The notes: generated by a model from the sequence alone, not told the origin. Shown: positions 7,566-17,284, numbered from the stretch's first letter. The stretch is DNA of 64,000 nucleotides from Bosea sp. 685 (GCF_031884435.1 NZ_CP134779.1:5892501-5956500); one strand, 5' to 3'. Program-made: numbers and translations.

Positions 7566-8383
7566 CGGACGAGGTCGCAACCCGGCCGACGCAACAGCCC
7601 GCCGAGGCCTCCCAGGCACAGAGCCGGGCCGGCGCATGGACATCTGCTATCGCCTGGCCGCTGGCGAGCTTTGCCGTTCTGCTGCTGGCCTGGCAGTGGC
7701 TGGTGCCGCTGGCGGGCATCCCCGAATACATCCTGCCCGTGCCGAGCGCCTTCTTCGAACGGCTCTGGAGCGACCGGGCCCTGATCTTCCAGCACACGCT
7801 GGTGACGGGCAATGAGATCGTGCTCGGCTTCCTGATGGCGGCGGTGATCTCGATCCCGCTCGGCTACATCATCGTTTCCGTCAAGATCCTGGAAAAGGCG
7901 ATCTATCCGGTGATCGTCTTCTTCCAGCTCGTGCCGAAGATCGCCATCGCCCCGCTCTTCGTGGTCTGGTTCGGCTTCGGCCTGTTTCCAAAGGTGCTGC
8001 TCACCTTCCTGCTCTGCTTCTTTCCGACGCTGGTCGCCAGCATGACGGGGTTCCGGGCGCTGGATGAGCGCGTGCTTTATCTGACCCGCTCGATGGGCGC
8101 TTCCGCCTGGCAGACCTTACGCTATGTCCGGGTGCCGGCCGCGCTGACCTATATCTTCTCCGGCCTCAAGGTCTCGGCAGTGTTCGCCGCGACGGGCGCG
8201 ATCGTCGGCGAGTTCGTCGGCGCCAATGCCGGGCTCGGCTATCTCCTGCTGCGCGGCACGAGCTTCCTCGACATGCCATTGATCTTCGCCTGCCTCGTGG
8301 CGCTGAGCCTGGTCGGAATCCTGTTCAGCTATCTCGTCGACGGGCTCGAGGTCGTGCTGATGCCCTGGCAGCGCAAGGGCTGA
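7562..8383 (+). CDS. ABC transporter permease, SsuC/ThiX type
   Basis: Inner-membrane permease of 273 residues with about six hydrophobic helices (first near 30-50) and the EAA loop near 178-200 (SMGASAWQTLRYVRVPAALTY truncated here to its key residues). The motif PKIAIAPLFVVWFG is typical of the nitrate/sulfonate/thiamine-precursor class. Start overlaps the IclR stop by four bases. Works with the binding protein at 8472 and the ATPase at 9469. Confidence 0.9.
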   Translation: MTDEVATRPTQQPAEASQAQSRAGAWTSAIAWPLASFAVLLLAWQWLVPLAGIPEYILPVPSAFFERLWSDRALIFQHTLVTGNEIVLGFLMAAVISIPLGYIIVSVKILEKAIYPVIVFFQLVPKIAIAPLFVVWFGFGLFPKVLLTFLLCFFPTLVASMTGFRALDERVLYLTRSMGASAWQTLRYVRVPAALTYIFSGLKVSAVFAATGAIVGEFVGANAGLGYLLLRGTSFLDMPLIFACLVALSLVGILFSYLVDGLEVVLMPWQRKG

Positions 8384-8471
8384 CGAGGCCGAGGGCTGAC
8401 GCGCCGACCCATTCTGTTCACGAACGAATCATCAACCCGGACCAACCGGGGCATACGGGAGGACCAAGATC

Positions 8472-9464
8472 ATGAACCGACGCATGTTGATCACGACAGT
8501 CGCCATGCTCGCACTCGGCGCAGGCAGCGCCTTCGCACAGAGTGCCGGCAAGCCGATGAAGATCACGCTGAACTTCCTCGCGGCCGCGCCCAATGCCGGC
8601 TTCATGATGGCCAAGCAGCTCGGCCTCTACGAGAAGGCCGGCATCAACCTGACGATCGAGGAGGGCAAGGGCTCGGGCACCACGGCGCAGATGGTCGCCA
8701 CCGGCCAGACCGATATCGGTTTCGCCGATGCACCAGCCGCGATGCAGCTGCGCACCAAGGGCGCTCCGGTCAAGATCATCGCCCCCGTGCTCCAGACCAA
8801 TGGTTTCGCGATCATCGCGCTGGAAGACAGCAAGATCGATGCGCCCAAGGACCTCGTCGGCAAGAAGCTCGCGGTCCAGCCGGGAACGGCGCAGACGACG
8901 CTGCTGGAAGCCATCCTCGCCAGCAACGGGATCGACAAGAGCAAGGTCGATGTCATCGCGATCGATCCCGGTGCCTTCGTCGGCGCGCTGCTCGAGAAGA
9001 AGGTCGATGCCATCCTGGGCGGCGCCGATTTCCACTCGATCCAGATTCGCGAGCGCGGCTTCAAGGTCCGCGACATCTTCTACCGCGATGTCGGCGTGCC
9101 GACGGTCGGCCTTTCGATCATCGCCCGCGACGACCGGATCAAGGCCGATGCGGAGCTGTTCAAGAGATTCGTCGACGCGAGCCTCCGGGGCTGGGACGCG
9201 GCGCGCAAGAATCCCGAAGCGGCGGCGGACGCGGTCGTGGCGCAGTTCCCGGCGGTGAAGAAGGCGCAGGTGCTGGCGCAGTTCGATGTCGTCAACAAGC
9301 TGCTCTGCGCGCCGGGAGCAACCGCGCTCGGCAAGGTGCCGGCGACAAACTGGACCGTCAGCTACGACCTGCTGACGCAATATCTCGGCCTGCCCAAGGA
9401 CAAGCCGATCACCGACTACTACACCACCGAGCTGCTGCCAGCCTCGGCGCCGGCCTGCCCGTGA
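8472..9464 (+). CDS. ABC transporter substrate-binding protein, NMT1/ThiY-like
   Basis: Periplasmic protein of 330 residues with a Sec signal peptide cleaved after about residue 23 (AFAQ). The mature N-terminus (MKITLNFLAAAPNAGFMMAK) and the TTAQMVATGQTDIGFADAP stretch are characteristic of NMT1/THI5-type binders, which take pyrimidine, thiamine-precursor or aromatic ligands. A GGGAGGACC ribosome site precedes the ATG. The ATPase gene follows after four bases. The pairing with an IclR regulator hints at an aromatic or carboxylate ligand, which is only inference. Confidence 0.9.
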   Translation: MNRRMLITTVAMLALGAGSAFAQSAGKPMKITLNFLAAAPNAGFMMAKQLGLYEKAGINLTIEEGKGSGTTAQMVATGQTDIGFADAPAAMQLRTKGAPVKIIAPVLQTNGFAIIALEDSKIDAPKDLVGKKLAVQPGTAQTTLLEAILASNGIDKSKVDVIAIDPGAFVGALLEKKVDAILGGADFHSIQIRERGFKVRDIFYRDVGVPTVGLSIIARDDRIKADAELFKRFVDASLRGWDAARKNPEAAADAVVAQFPAVKKAQVLAQFDVVNKLLCAPGATALGKVPATNWTVSYDLLTQYLGLPKDKPITDYYTTELLPASAPACP

Positions 9465-9468
9465 GGCG

Positions 9469-10263
9469 ATGATGCATCCCAGCTCCGCGCAGCCCGGCAC
9501 CGGCGCCGCCTCCATCTCCGGACGCGGCGTGATCAAGAGCTTCGGCGGCTTCACCGCCGTCGATGGTCTCACCCTCGATATCAGGAGCGGCGAGTTCGTC
9601 AGCCTGATCGGCCCTTCCGGCTGCGGCAAGAGCACCTTCATGCTGATGGCGGCGGGGTTGATTCCGATCAGCTCCGGCGAGCTCCTGGTCAATGGCAAGC
9701 CGCTGACCTCGCCGCTGACCGATATCGGCATCGTCTTCCAGGACCATCTCCTGCTCGAATTCCGGACGGCGCTGGAGAACGTCATGCTCCAGGCCGAAAT
9801 TCGCGGCCTGCCGCTCGCGCCCGCGAAGGAACGGGCGCTGGAGCTCTTCGCCAAGCTCGGCATCAGCCACGCCGTCGACCGTTACCCCAAGCAGCTCTCG
9901 GGCGGCATGCGCCAGCGCGTCTCGATCGCGCGCGCGCTGATCCACGATCCCTCCGTCCTGATGATGGACGAGCCTTTTGGGGCGCTCGACGCGATCACAC
10001 GCACCCAGATCCGCCACGATCTCGAAATGCTCTGGCTGGAGACGGGCAAGACCGTCGTCTTCATCACCCACTCGATCGACGAGGCGATCGGCCTGTCGGA
10101 CCGCGTGCTGGTGATGTCGCCGACGCCCGGCCGCGTCGTCGACGAGATCGCAATCGAATTGCCCCGCCCGCGCCCCGCGCATCTCGGTGACTATCCGAGC
10201 TTCAACGCCTATGCCGACCGTATCCACGACGCATTCCGGCGCTTCGGCGTGATCAAATACTAG
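9469..10263 (+). CDS. ABC transporter ATPase, nitrate/sulfonate type
   Basis: Cytoplasmic ATPase of 264 residues. Walker A GPSGCGKST at about 47-55, Q-loop in GIVFQDHLL, signature LSGGMRQR near 142, Walker B VLMMDEP near 163 and switch His in FITHS. Two adjacent ATG codons are present at 9469 and 9472. It completes the IclR-permease-binding protein-ATPase operon. The insertion sequence begins about 70 bases after its stop and does not disrupt it. Confidence 0.92.
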   Translation: MMHPSSAQPGTGAASISGRGVIKSFGGFTAVDGLTLDIRSGEFVSLIGPSGCGKSTFMLMAAGLIPISSGELLVNGKPLTSPLTDIGIVFQDHLLLEFRTALENVMLQAEIRGLPLAPAKERALELFAKLGISHAVDRYPKQLSGGMRQRVSIARALIHDPSVLMMDEPFGALDAITRTQIRHDLEMLWLETGKTVVFITHSIDEAIGLSDRVLVMSPTPGRVVDEIAIELPRPRPAHLGDYPSFNAYADRIHDAFRRFGVIKY

Positions 10264-10335
10264 GAAACGCGACGCCAGCCGAGCAGCGCACGGCGCTGCC
10301 GGGGCCGCCAAAGAATAAAGAAGGGGCGCGGGGAA

Positions 10336-11506
10336 CCCTTCTCCCGTGTGGATTCCTCTGCGAAACGCGGCTGAGGACTGATATTTTGACGGCGGATTGT
10401 TCGCCTGTGACGGGCGGTCTTCAGCGGTTGGCTTGGAGAGCTCGCAGTCGACCTGGTTCAGCCGCCTGCGATGATGGTGGCGCGCCGGAGATTGTAGACG
10501 GTTGCGAAGGCAATCAGGTCTGCGGTGTTGGCGACGAACGAGTGGCATCGCGTCCGGGCTTTGCCATAGAGGCGCTTCATGGCGCTGAAGACAGCTTCGA
10601 CGGGAGCGCGGCGGCGCGCGATCAGGGCGTTGCGGCGCTGCAGCCAGCGCGGCAGGACAGCGATGTGCTTGTGCCGGCGATGCATGATCCGGTCCTTGAT
10701 GCCCAAGGCCTTCAGGGCGGCGCGCTGGGCCTTGCTCTCATAGCCGCGATCGGCATAGACGGCGGCCTCGTCGCCGCTGACGAGCCCTGGGGCCATCTCG
10801 ACGTCCTGTATCCGCGCCGAGGTCACGAGCGCCGTGCGGATCAGGCCCGAGCCCTCGTCGACGCCGACATGCAGCTTGTAGCCGAAATGGGCCTTGCCGT
10901 TCTTCTTGCCCCAGTCGGCGCCGGGTTCACGGGGGTGGCCCTTGCCCAGCCCGGCTTCGCGTGACGGGGCAGCATGCGTCGCCTGAACGATTGTGGCGTC
11001 GAGCAATGTGCCCTTCTTCAGGATCAGACCCTTGGCCGAGAGCTGCGCGCCGATCTCGGCAAAGCAGGCCTCGAGCACGCCCGCCTGCGCTGCCGCCAGC
11101 CGAAAGCGGCACAAGGTCGTCTCGTCGGGCGTGCCGCCATCGAGCGCAAACCCGCAGAAACGTCGAAACGACAGCCGGTCCAGCAGCGCCTCCTCCAGGC
11201 CGGGATCCGACAAATCGTAAAGCGCCTGCAGATAGAGCGCCTTGAGCATCGCAAGCGGCGCGTAAGGCGGCCTGCCCGTCTCAGCCTGGCGCAGCTTGCC
11301 GGCCAAGGGCGCCAGCCGATCCCACGCGATCAGCCCATCGATCTTCGCAAGCTTCGCGTTCGCACCCAGGCGTGGGTCCAAAAACGCCTCAGCCAAAGAC
11401 ATCTGATCCGACATGCCGATCACCCCGCCGCACCCGAGCGAAGTGAATCAGCAATCAAACCTCAACGCCAGGGCCCTTTCGCAGAGAAATCCACACGGGA
11501 GAAGGG
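10336..11506 (-). mobile_element. IS5-family insertion sequence
   Basis: A single transposase gene lies between inverted ends: 10336-10365 and 11477-11506 match at 29 of 30 positions. The outer 10-12 bases of these ends also occur as part of a genomic repeat found again at 14719-14743 without any insertion sequence, so the true element may be shorter, starting around GTGTGGATT (about 10347) and ending around 11496. No clear target-site duplication is visible with either choice. The element sits between two intact genes. Confidence 0.85.
10458..11423 (-). CDS. IS5-family DDE transposase
   Basis: Intact transposase of 321 residues, the size of E. coli IS5 transposase, which it resembles along its length. 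The N-terminal DUF772-type region has GRPPYAPLAMLKALYLQALY and TPDETTLCRFR. The catalytic triad reads Asp142 (TLLDATI), Asp225 (YADRGYES) and Glu276 (APVEAVF), and the C-terminal KRLYGKARTRC region fits. No frameshift or stop interrupts it, so the element may still be active. A start at the internal ATG (residue 4) is equally plausible. Confidence 0.93.
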   Translation of the reverse strand: MIGMSDQMSLAEAFLDPRLGANAKLAKIDGLIAWDRLAPLAGKLRQAETGRPPYAPLAMLKALYLQALYDLSDPGLEEALLDRLSFRRFCGFALDGGTPDETTLCRFRLAAAQAGVLEACFAEIGAQLSAKGLILKKGTLLDATIVQATHAAPSREAGLGKGHPREPGADWGKKNGKAHFGYKLHVGVDEGSGLIRTALVTSARIQDVEMAPGLVSGDEAAVYADRGYESKAQRAALKALGIKDRIMHRRHKHIAVLPRWLQRRNALIARRRAPVEAVFSAMKRLYGKARTRCHSFVANTADLIAFATVYNLRRATIIAGG

Positions 11507-11574
11507 CAGGGATGAGGGCCTGCCGCTGATTGTTGGGGCGCGACTGAGCCGCGGCGCCTTCTACTGAAAGGGCA

Positions 11575-11640
11575 CACCCTCACCCCTGCCCCTCTCCCAT
11601 CCGGGAGAGGGGTTCCCCGCGCTCAACCGGGTTCCCCGTC
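11575..11640. repeat. REP-like palindromic repeat
   Basis: CCCCTCTCCC (11589-11598) and GGGAGAGGGG (11603-11612) form a perfect 10-bp hairpin with an ATCC loop. The flanking G/C-rich bases match, in inverted orientation, the repeat at the left end of the insertion sequence and the copy near 14719. The 316-base gap between the transposase and ROK genes is otherwise made up of the right insertion-sequence end and the ROK control region. Confidence 0.6.
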
Positions 11641-11689
11641 GTCCCCATGTTCGAGCCCCCTGATGCGGAGTATTTGACAACGACCGGAT

Positions 11690-11740
11690 CATCTTCCACC
11701 TTCATTCTTACATAAAACAAAAATGAACAGGGTGGAGATG
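11690..11740. promoter_or_regulatory. Inverted repeat overlapping the ROK gene start
   Basis: CATCTTCCACCTTCATT (11690-11706) and its imperfect complement AATGAACAGGGTGGAGATG (11722-11740) flank an A/T-rich spacer. The right arm contains the ribosome site and the first base of the GTG start. It could be an operator for autoregulation or an RNA hairpin hiding the start. Sites of ROK repressors such as NagC are A/T-rich palindromes, which fits only loosely. Confidence 0.4.
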
Positions 11741-12912
11741 TGAAGGGGGCTTGGAGCCGGCAGGAGACGCGTGCCGCGGTTCTCCGCTATCTCTGGCGAT
11801 CCGGCGGCTCGTTCCGGCCGGATGTGATCGCTCATGTCGGCCTGACCGATGCGAGCATCTCCCGCATCGTGGCCGATCTCAAAGCGGAAGCGCTCGTCGA
11901 CGAGACCCGCAAACGCGCGCCTTATCGCGGCGGCCCCAGCACTTTTCTGACGCTGAGCGAGAGCCAGTTCGTCGCAACGATCGAACTCTCCAACAACCGC
12001 CTGCATGCCGGCATCGGAAACCTCAAAGGCGAGGTGCTGTTCTCAGAACACCACGAGCTGCCCGACGGCATTGCCGCCATGGCGGCGGAAAACATCACGG
12101 CTGCAGCCATCGCAAGCATGGCCGATTGGTGCGCGCACCACGACATCGTCTTGCGTCAAATGGCGATCTCGATACCCGGCTACCATTCTGGCAGGGCGAG
12201 CAACCCGATTGTGGCGCTGCGGCCAGACTTCATCACCCGGACACTGGACGCGGCACTTCCGGACGTGCCGGTGACTTGCGCCAACTCGATCGTGACGCGC
12301 GCGCTCGCCCATCGCCTCCAGCTGGGCGTCACGCGCGATGAAAGACCCTATTTTTACGTGTTCCTCGGGCACGGAGTCGGCGGCGCCTTCGTCGATGAAA
12401 GCGCCGGGAGCGACGAGGTGCTCCCCTGCGAAATCGGGCACATGATCATGGACCGGCAGGGCGCGCCGTGCCGCTGCGGCCATTCCGGCTGTCTCGAAGC
12501 CTATGTCTCGACAGGAGCCATGGCTCCGCTCATCGGCAAAACGGAGCAGCAGATGCTCGCGCCCCGCGATAGCTGGCGCGAGGGCGTTCGGCTGTCCGGT
12601 CATGCCGAGGCCGAGATCGGTATCCGTCTCGCCCAGCTCGGCACGGCGATCGGCAATGCCTTGAACCTCAACCGCGTCAGGCGGGTCGTAGTCGCAGGCT
12701 GGCCAAGCGCGCTGCAGGACAAGGCCGGCCCGGCCGTGCTGGCCGGCATCGATCGCAGCCTGTTCGGCGGTGCGGCCGGCGTCGAGCTGTCCTTCTCCGC
12801 AATCGAGCTCGGCCGGGAGCCCGCATCCGGCATCGCGCTCGCCACCTTCGCCTTCATCAATCGCGGCGGGCACATGGCCCTGGCGCCCGACCGCAAGCGG
12901 GCACACGCCTGA
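11740..12912 (+). CDS. ROK-family transcriptional regulator
   Basis: Protein of 390 residues: an N-terminal winged helix (about 5-60; LTDASISRIVADLKAEALV) joined to a sugar-kinase-like ROK domain. The ROK zinc motif CRCGHSGCLEAY is present, and GHGVGGAFVDES marks the phosphate-binding region. The start is a GTG at 11740 behind GGTGGA. It is followed 45 bases later by an orphan solute-binding protein, so it probably controls that gene and responds to a sugar-like or other small ligand. Regulatory rather than kinase function is inferred from the helix-turn-helix. Confidence 0.9.
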   Translation: MKGAWSRQETRAAVLRYLWRSGGSFRPDVIAHVGLTDASISRIVADLKAEALVDETRKRAPYRGGPSTFLTLSESQFVATIELSNNRLHAGIGNLKGEVLFSEHHELPDGIAAMAAENITAAAIASMADWCAHHDIVLRQMAISIPGYHSGRASNPIVALRPDFITRTLDAALPDVPVTCANSIVTRALAHRLQLGVTRDERPYFYVFLGHGVGGAFVDESAGSDEVLPCEIGHMIMDRQGAPCRCGHSGCLEAYVSTGAMAPLIGKTEQQMLAPRDSWREGVRLSGHAEAEIGIRLAQLGTAIGNALNLNRVRRVVVAGWPSALQDKAGPAVLAGIDRSLFGGAAGVELSFSAIELGREPASGIALATFAFINRGGHMALAPDRKRAHA

Positions 12913-12957
12913 CGCCGTAAGCATCATGACAAACGACACAAAAAACGGGAGGACATC

Positions 12958-14514
12958 ATGAAAGCGCATTGGATTATCGGCGCCGCCCTGCTCGCTCTGT
13001 CGGCCGGTTCGGCCGCGGCGCAGAGCGTCCTGAAAGTCAGGCCGTCCGGCGACGTCAAGATCCTCGACCCGATGCTGGGCTCGGATTCGATGGCCCGCAA
13101 CTTCGGCTACATGGTCTACGACACGCTGTTTGCGGTCGACGACACCCTGGCGGTGAAGCCCCAGATGGTGGCGGCGTGGAGCAGTTCGGCCGACGGCAAG
13201 ACCTGGGACTTCACGCTGCGCGACGGCCTGGCGTTCAGCGATGGCCAGCCCGTCACCCCCGACGATGTCATCGCCTCGCTCAAGCGCTGGAGCGGCAATG
13301 ACAGCATGGGCCAGCAGCTCAACGCGCGCGGCGCGGTCTGGAGCGCGACCGACGCCAAGAGCTTCAGGCTGACGCTGTCCCAACCCTGGGGCTTCGTGCT
13401 CGACGCGCTCGGCAAGCCCGGAGCGCCCGTGCCCTTCATCATGCCGGCGCGGATCGCCACGGCGACGCCCGCCAATCAAGGCGTGACCGACCAGACCGGC
13501 TCCGGCCCCTTCATCTTCAAGAAGGAGGAATGGCTCTCGGGCTCGAAACTGGTCTTCGTCCGGAACCCGAACTATGTGCCGCGCACGGAGGCGCCGAGCG
13601 GCTTCGCTGGTGGCAAGATCGCGCGCGTGGACCGCGTGGAATGGCAGATCATCCCCGATCAGCAGACGGCGATGAACGCCGTGCTGAAGGGCGAGATCGA
13701 CATCAGCGAAGACCTCTCCGCCGATCTGATCGGGCTCGCCAAACCGGCAAAGGACGTCGTCATCGCCCGCCAGGATGAACTTGGCGTGGCGCAGCAGATC
13801 CGCATCAACTCGCTGCAGCCGCCATTCAACAATCCCAAGGTGAGGCAGGCCCTGCTCCATGCCGTCAACGGCTCCGAGTTCCTGGAGGCCGTGATCGAGG
13901 ATCCGAGCCTCGGCAAGACCTGCCGCTCCTTCTATATCTGCTCCTCGCCCTATTTCACGGAGGAGGGCTTTCCCAAACCGGACCTCGACAAGGCCAAGGC
14001 GCTGGTGAAGGAAAGCGGCTATGACGGCACGCCGGTCGTGCTGCTCGACGCCACCGAGAACACCAATATCCACGCCTTCACCATGGTCGCGGATCAACTG
14101 CTGCGCAGCATCGGCCTCAAGACGGACGTCCAGGCGATGGATTGGGCCACGGTCGTGAGCCGCCGCGCGAGCAAGGAGCCGGTCGGCAAGGGCGGCTGGT
14201 CCATCTTCATTTCGGGACCTGGAGGGCTCGACATGATGGAGCCCCTCAGCCATCTCGGCCTGCGCTCGAACTGCGACAAGGCCTGGTTCGGCTGGCCTTG
14301 CGACGCCGAGATCGAGGCCATGCGGTCCGCCTTCGCCGACCTCTCCGACCTTGGCGCGCGCAAGGCGCTCGCCACGAAGATCCAGCGCCGGGCGGTTGAG
14401 ACGGTGCCCTATATTCCGATCGGCCTGCAATATCAGATCCGGGCCCACCGGGCGAACCTGACCGGAATCCTGACGCCGCCGGCGCCGGTCTACTGGAATA
14501 TCGCGCGGAAGTAA
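12958..14514 (+). CDS. ABC transporter substrate-binding protein, family 5 (orphan)
   Basis: Periplasmic binding protein of 518 residues of the peptide/nickel/opine class (SBP_bac_5). Sec signal peptide ends near residue 22 (AAAQ). Typical features are LRDGLAFSDGQPVTPDDVIASLKRW and, later, INSLQPPFNNPKVRQALLHAV. Ribosome site GGGAGG before the ATG. No permease or ATPase gene is near, so it must use transporter subunits encoded elsewhere. It resembles the second orphan family 5 protein at 36831 in the same window, sharing among others DKAWFGWP near the C-terminal third. Confidence 0.9.
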   Translation: MKAHWIIGAALLALSAGSAAAQSVLKVRPSGDVKILDPMLGSDSMARNFGYMVYDTLFAVDDTLAVKPQMVAAWSSSADGKTWDFTLRDGLAFSDGQPVTPDDVIASLKRWSGNDSMGQQLNARGAVWSATDAKSFRLTLSQPWGFVLDALGKPGAPVPFIMPARIATATPANQGVTDQTGSGPFIFKKEEWLSGSKLVFVRNPNYVPRTEAPSGFAGGKIARVDRVEWQIIPDQQTAMNAVLKGEIDISEDLSADLIGLAKPAKDVVIARQDELGVAQQIRINSLQPPFNNPKVRQALLHAVNGSEFLEAVIEDPSLGKTCRSFYICSSPYFTEEGFPKPDLDKAKALVKESGYDGTPVVLLDATENTNIHAFTMVADQLLRSIGLKTDVQAMDWATVVSRRASKEPVGKGGWSIFISGPGGLDMMEPLSHLGLRSNCDKAWFGWPCDAEIEAMRSAFADLSDLGARKALATKIQRRAVETVPYIPIGLQYQIRAHRANLTGILTPPAPVYWNIARK

Positions 14515-15171
14515 GCGGCCGCCGAAACATCGAGAGGCGGAAGTCCGTCGGCGGGTCGCCGAGCGCCCGGCAGGCCGGATCTGGATCACAGTCAATCCAG
14601 ACAGGGTGCATGTTTTCGACGTGAAGACGGGAGCAAGGCTGGGGCGGGTATAACGCGCTCGCCGGCGGGATTTGGGTGGGTTCTTCCCCTCCCCCTGGCG
14701 GGGGAAGGGAGAGATGGGAAGGGCGCGGGGAACCCTTCTCCCGCGTCGAAGCCGGGTCTACCCGACTTCGACACTCTGGGTGCCGAATTCGAGACGCTGC
14801 TCTCACTCTTTGATGAGAGCCCGTTTGGAAATCTCTTGAACCCATTTTCCAAACGCTCTGCGAGGCCCGCGACATCCATGTCCCGGCACGCCATGACCGC
14901 CCCTTCCTTTTGGCACGCCAGGGCGCGCACAAAACTTCGTTAAGACAGCGCCTGTAAGGGTTCCGAGCATTGGATCGGATCACAAAACCGGAATGCCGCA
15001 GGCCTTCATCTCAGGCCCGACGCGGCGCACCCGGCCGGGGCTGCCAGCGCCCCATGATCTGACGACGAGGAAACGGCCGAACCGATTGCCTCGATCGTCA
15101 CGATCGAACCGAGCCCATCCCCGTCGTCGCGCCGCCCCACAGAACCCCGCCGCCGAAAGCTGACCATAGCC
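14515..15171. other. Repeat-rich gene-free stretch
   Basis: No supported gene in 657 bases. It holds C-rich/G-rich palindromic sequence at 14690-14715, a block at 14719-14743 that matches the left flank of the insertion sequence at 10322-10346 at nearly every position, and an inverted repeat with arms GTCGAAG (14745-14751) and CTTCGAC (14766-14772). The last 60 bases before 15172 should carry the chemoreceptor gene's promoter, but I see no convincing -35/-10 pair. Confidence 0.55.
14690..14772. repeat. REP-like repeat cluster
   Basis: Contains a C-run/G-run hairpin, a block shared with 10322-10346, and a 13-bp imperfect hairpin (14745-14772). The same block occurs inverted at 11575-11625, making three copies within 4.5 kb. 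Confidence 0.55.
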
Positions 15172-17262
15172 ATGCTCAAGCACGCCTCCATCGTGTCGAA
15201 ATCCATCGGCGTCGTCGCCGTGATGAGCGTCGTCGCCATCGTCATCGCCCTTGTCGGCTGGACGGGGCTGACGCAGCTCAAGCGCTCGATGCTCGATGTC
15301 GAGCAGACCGGCGGCGTCGCGCGCGAAGCGATGGATTTGCGCATCGACATCATCGCGATCAGCCGGATGACCTATCAGCTCGCGCGCCAGCCTGAGAAAT
15401 ATGCCGAGTTCGCGACCGAATCCGAGCGACGCATGAAGGAGATGCTGGCCCGGCTGCCGATCCTGGAAGCGCTGGCCGATACCGAGGAGAAGCGCCTGAT
15501 CGGCGATGTCCGCGCCAAGCTCGGCAGTTATTTCGATCAGATCCGCGCCATGGTTGCCGCCTCCCGGAACACCACGGCCGATCGCTCGGCGGTCGAGGCC
15601 GCGCTGGCTGCCTGCCTTGACGGGCAGAAGGCCGTGACCGATGCAGTCAAGGCCTACACCACCTATTCCGGCAAGACGATCGAGGCGACCCGCGACACCG
15701 CCTTTGCGGCCGTCGACCGCTTCCTTCTGGTGCAGATCGTCGTCGCCGTGCTCGGCATCCTCGGCGGGCTGCTGCTGAGCCTGTTCGTGGCGCGCCGCGG
15801 CATCCTGCTGCCTCTGCGTGGTCTCAACCGCACGATGCACTCCATCGCCGACGGCGATCTCGATAGCGCCGTCGAAGGCACTGATCGCCGCGACGAAATC
15901 GGCCAGATGGCCGCCTCGCTGCAGATCCTGCGCGACAATCTCCAGAAGATCCGCGCGCTCGAGGAACAGGAGCGCGAGGCCTCGTCGCGCCGTCTGCGTG
16001 CGGCGGAAAACATGGCCTCTGTCGTCTCGGATGTCGGCGAGGTCGTTGCCGCTGCGGCTGCGGGCGATTTCTCGGCGCGGCTGCAGATCGACCAGGCCGA
16101 CGAGCAGATGCAGAAGCTCGTCGCCGGCATCAACGAGATCAATGCGGTGGTTGATTCAGCCACATCCGAGTTCGCAGCCGCCCTGCAGGCGGTGGCGGGC
16201 GGGGACCTGACCGCCCGGATCGAGACCGCCTATCGCGGCAAATTCGCCGAGCTCAAGGGCGCGATCAACGAGACGGTGGACCGCCTGTCCTCGACGGTGC
16301 GGACGATCCAGGTAACCTCTGCGGATGTGGGCTTGGCCGCCCGCGAGATCACCATGGGCGCCGATGATCTGTCGAAGCGCACGGAAGAGCAGGCGAGTTC
16401 GCTGGAGGAGACCGCAGCCACGACCGAGGAGCTCGCTGCTTCCGTGAAGGCCTCGGCCCAGGCCTCGAAGGACGCAGCCGGCATCGCCAATGACGCGATG
16501 CAGGCGGCCCAGTCGGGCGGCGTGATCGCCGGCCAGGCGGTCGACGCGATGGCGCGCATCGAGAGTGCCTCGCAGAAGATCTCCGACATCATCCGGGTGA
16601 TCGACGATATCGCCTTCCAGACCAATCTGCTGGCGCTGAACGCGGCGGTGGAGGCGGCGCGTGCCGGCGATGCCGGCAAGGGCTTTGCCGTGGTGGCGTC
16701 CGAAGTGCGCACGCTGGCGCAGCGTTCGAGCGCCGCCGCCAAGGACATTTCGGGCCTGATCTCCTCGTCCAACATGGAGGTCGGCGCGGGCGTCAAGCTG
16801 GTCCGCCAGGCCGGCGACCAGCTCGACCAGATCCTCAGCCATTCCCGCAAGGTCGCCGCCACCATCGCCGACATCTCCTCGGCCGCCAGCGAACAGGCCA
16901 ACGGCATCGACGAGATGAGCCAGGCCGTCGCCCATCTCGACGAGATGACGCAGGCTAATGCCGCGCTCTCCGAACAGAGCGCAGCTTCGGCCACCTCGCT
17001 GTCCTCGCGCATCGTCGAGCTCAACGACCTCGTCGCCGCCTTCAGGACCGGCCCTGAGGGTGCAGCTGCCTCATCGGCCAGTCATGGCTCGGAGCCCGAG
17101 CGCCTGCGCAAGCTCGCCGCGGCCGCCTTCGGCCAGAGCAGGGCATCGGCGCCGACAGCTCGGGCCCAGGCCCAGGCCCAAGCCATTGCGCCTGCGCCGC
17201 GCGCCCCGGCCAGGAAGGTCGCCAACAGCCGCGCCGGCGATGCCGGATGGGAAGAGTTCTGA
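15172..17262 (+). CDS. Methyl-accepting chemotaxis protein
   Basis: Membrane chemoreceptor of 696 residues. Helix 1 (about 11-32), a periplasmic four-helix-type sensor (about 35-183), helix 2 (about 184-207), a HAMP domain (about 208-262), a second HAMP-like segment with two AAGDF/AGGDL turns (about 290-375), then a long cytoplasmic coiled coil. The conserved signalling tip [20 protein letters not shown] lies near residues 477-497. The protein ends in GWEEF, the type of C-terminal pentapeptide that tethers CheR/CheB in other chemoreceptors, after an Ala/Gln-rich linker. No che genes are in the window. Ligand unknown. Confidence 0.95.
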   Translation: MLKHASIVSKSIGVVAVMSVVAIVIALVGWTGLTQLKRSMLDVEQTGGVAREAMDLRIDIIAISRMTYQLARQPEKYAEFATESERRMKEMLARLPILEALADTEEKRLIGDVRAKLGSYFDQIRAMVAASRNTTADRSAVEAALAACLDGQKAVTDAVKAYTTYSGKTIEATRDTAFAAVDRFLLVQIVVAVLGILGGLLLSLFVARRGILLPLRGLNRTMHSIADGDLDSAVEGTDRRDEIGQMAASLQILRDNLQKIRALEEQEREASSRRLRAAENMASVVSDVGEVVAAAAAGDFSARLQIDQADEQMQKLVAGINEINAVVDSATSEFAAALQAVAGGDLTARIETAYRGKFAELKGAINETVDRLSSTVRTIQVTSADVGLAAREITMGADDLSKRTEEQASSLEETAATTEELAASVKASAQASKDAAGIANDAMQAAQSGGVIAGQAVDAMARIESASQKISDIIRVIDDIAFQTNLLALNAAVEAARAGDAGKGFAVVASEVRTLAQRSSAAAKDISGLISSSNMEVGAGVKLVRQAGDQLDQILSHSRKVAATIADISSAASEQANGIDEMSQAVAHLDEMTQANAALSEQSAASATSLSSRIVELNDLVAAFRTGPEGAAASSASHGSEPERLRKLAAAAFGQSRASAPTARAQAQAQAIAPAPRAPARKVANSRAGDAGWEEF

Positions 17263-17284
17263 GACCCCATCTGTTTGGAAAGGT

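Noticed and set aside
11674-11713. TTGACA (11674-11679) as the -35 element of a ROK promoter
   Set aside because: No acceptable -10 element lies 16-18 bases downstream; the nearest TTACAT is about 29 bases away.
12043-14595. Minus-strand open frame of about 850 codons across the ROK and family 5 binding-protein genes
   Set aside because: Antisense to two well-supported genes and spans both plus their gap; composition is that of a shadow frame.
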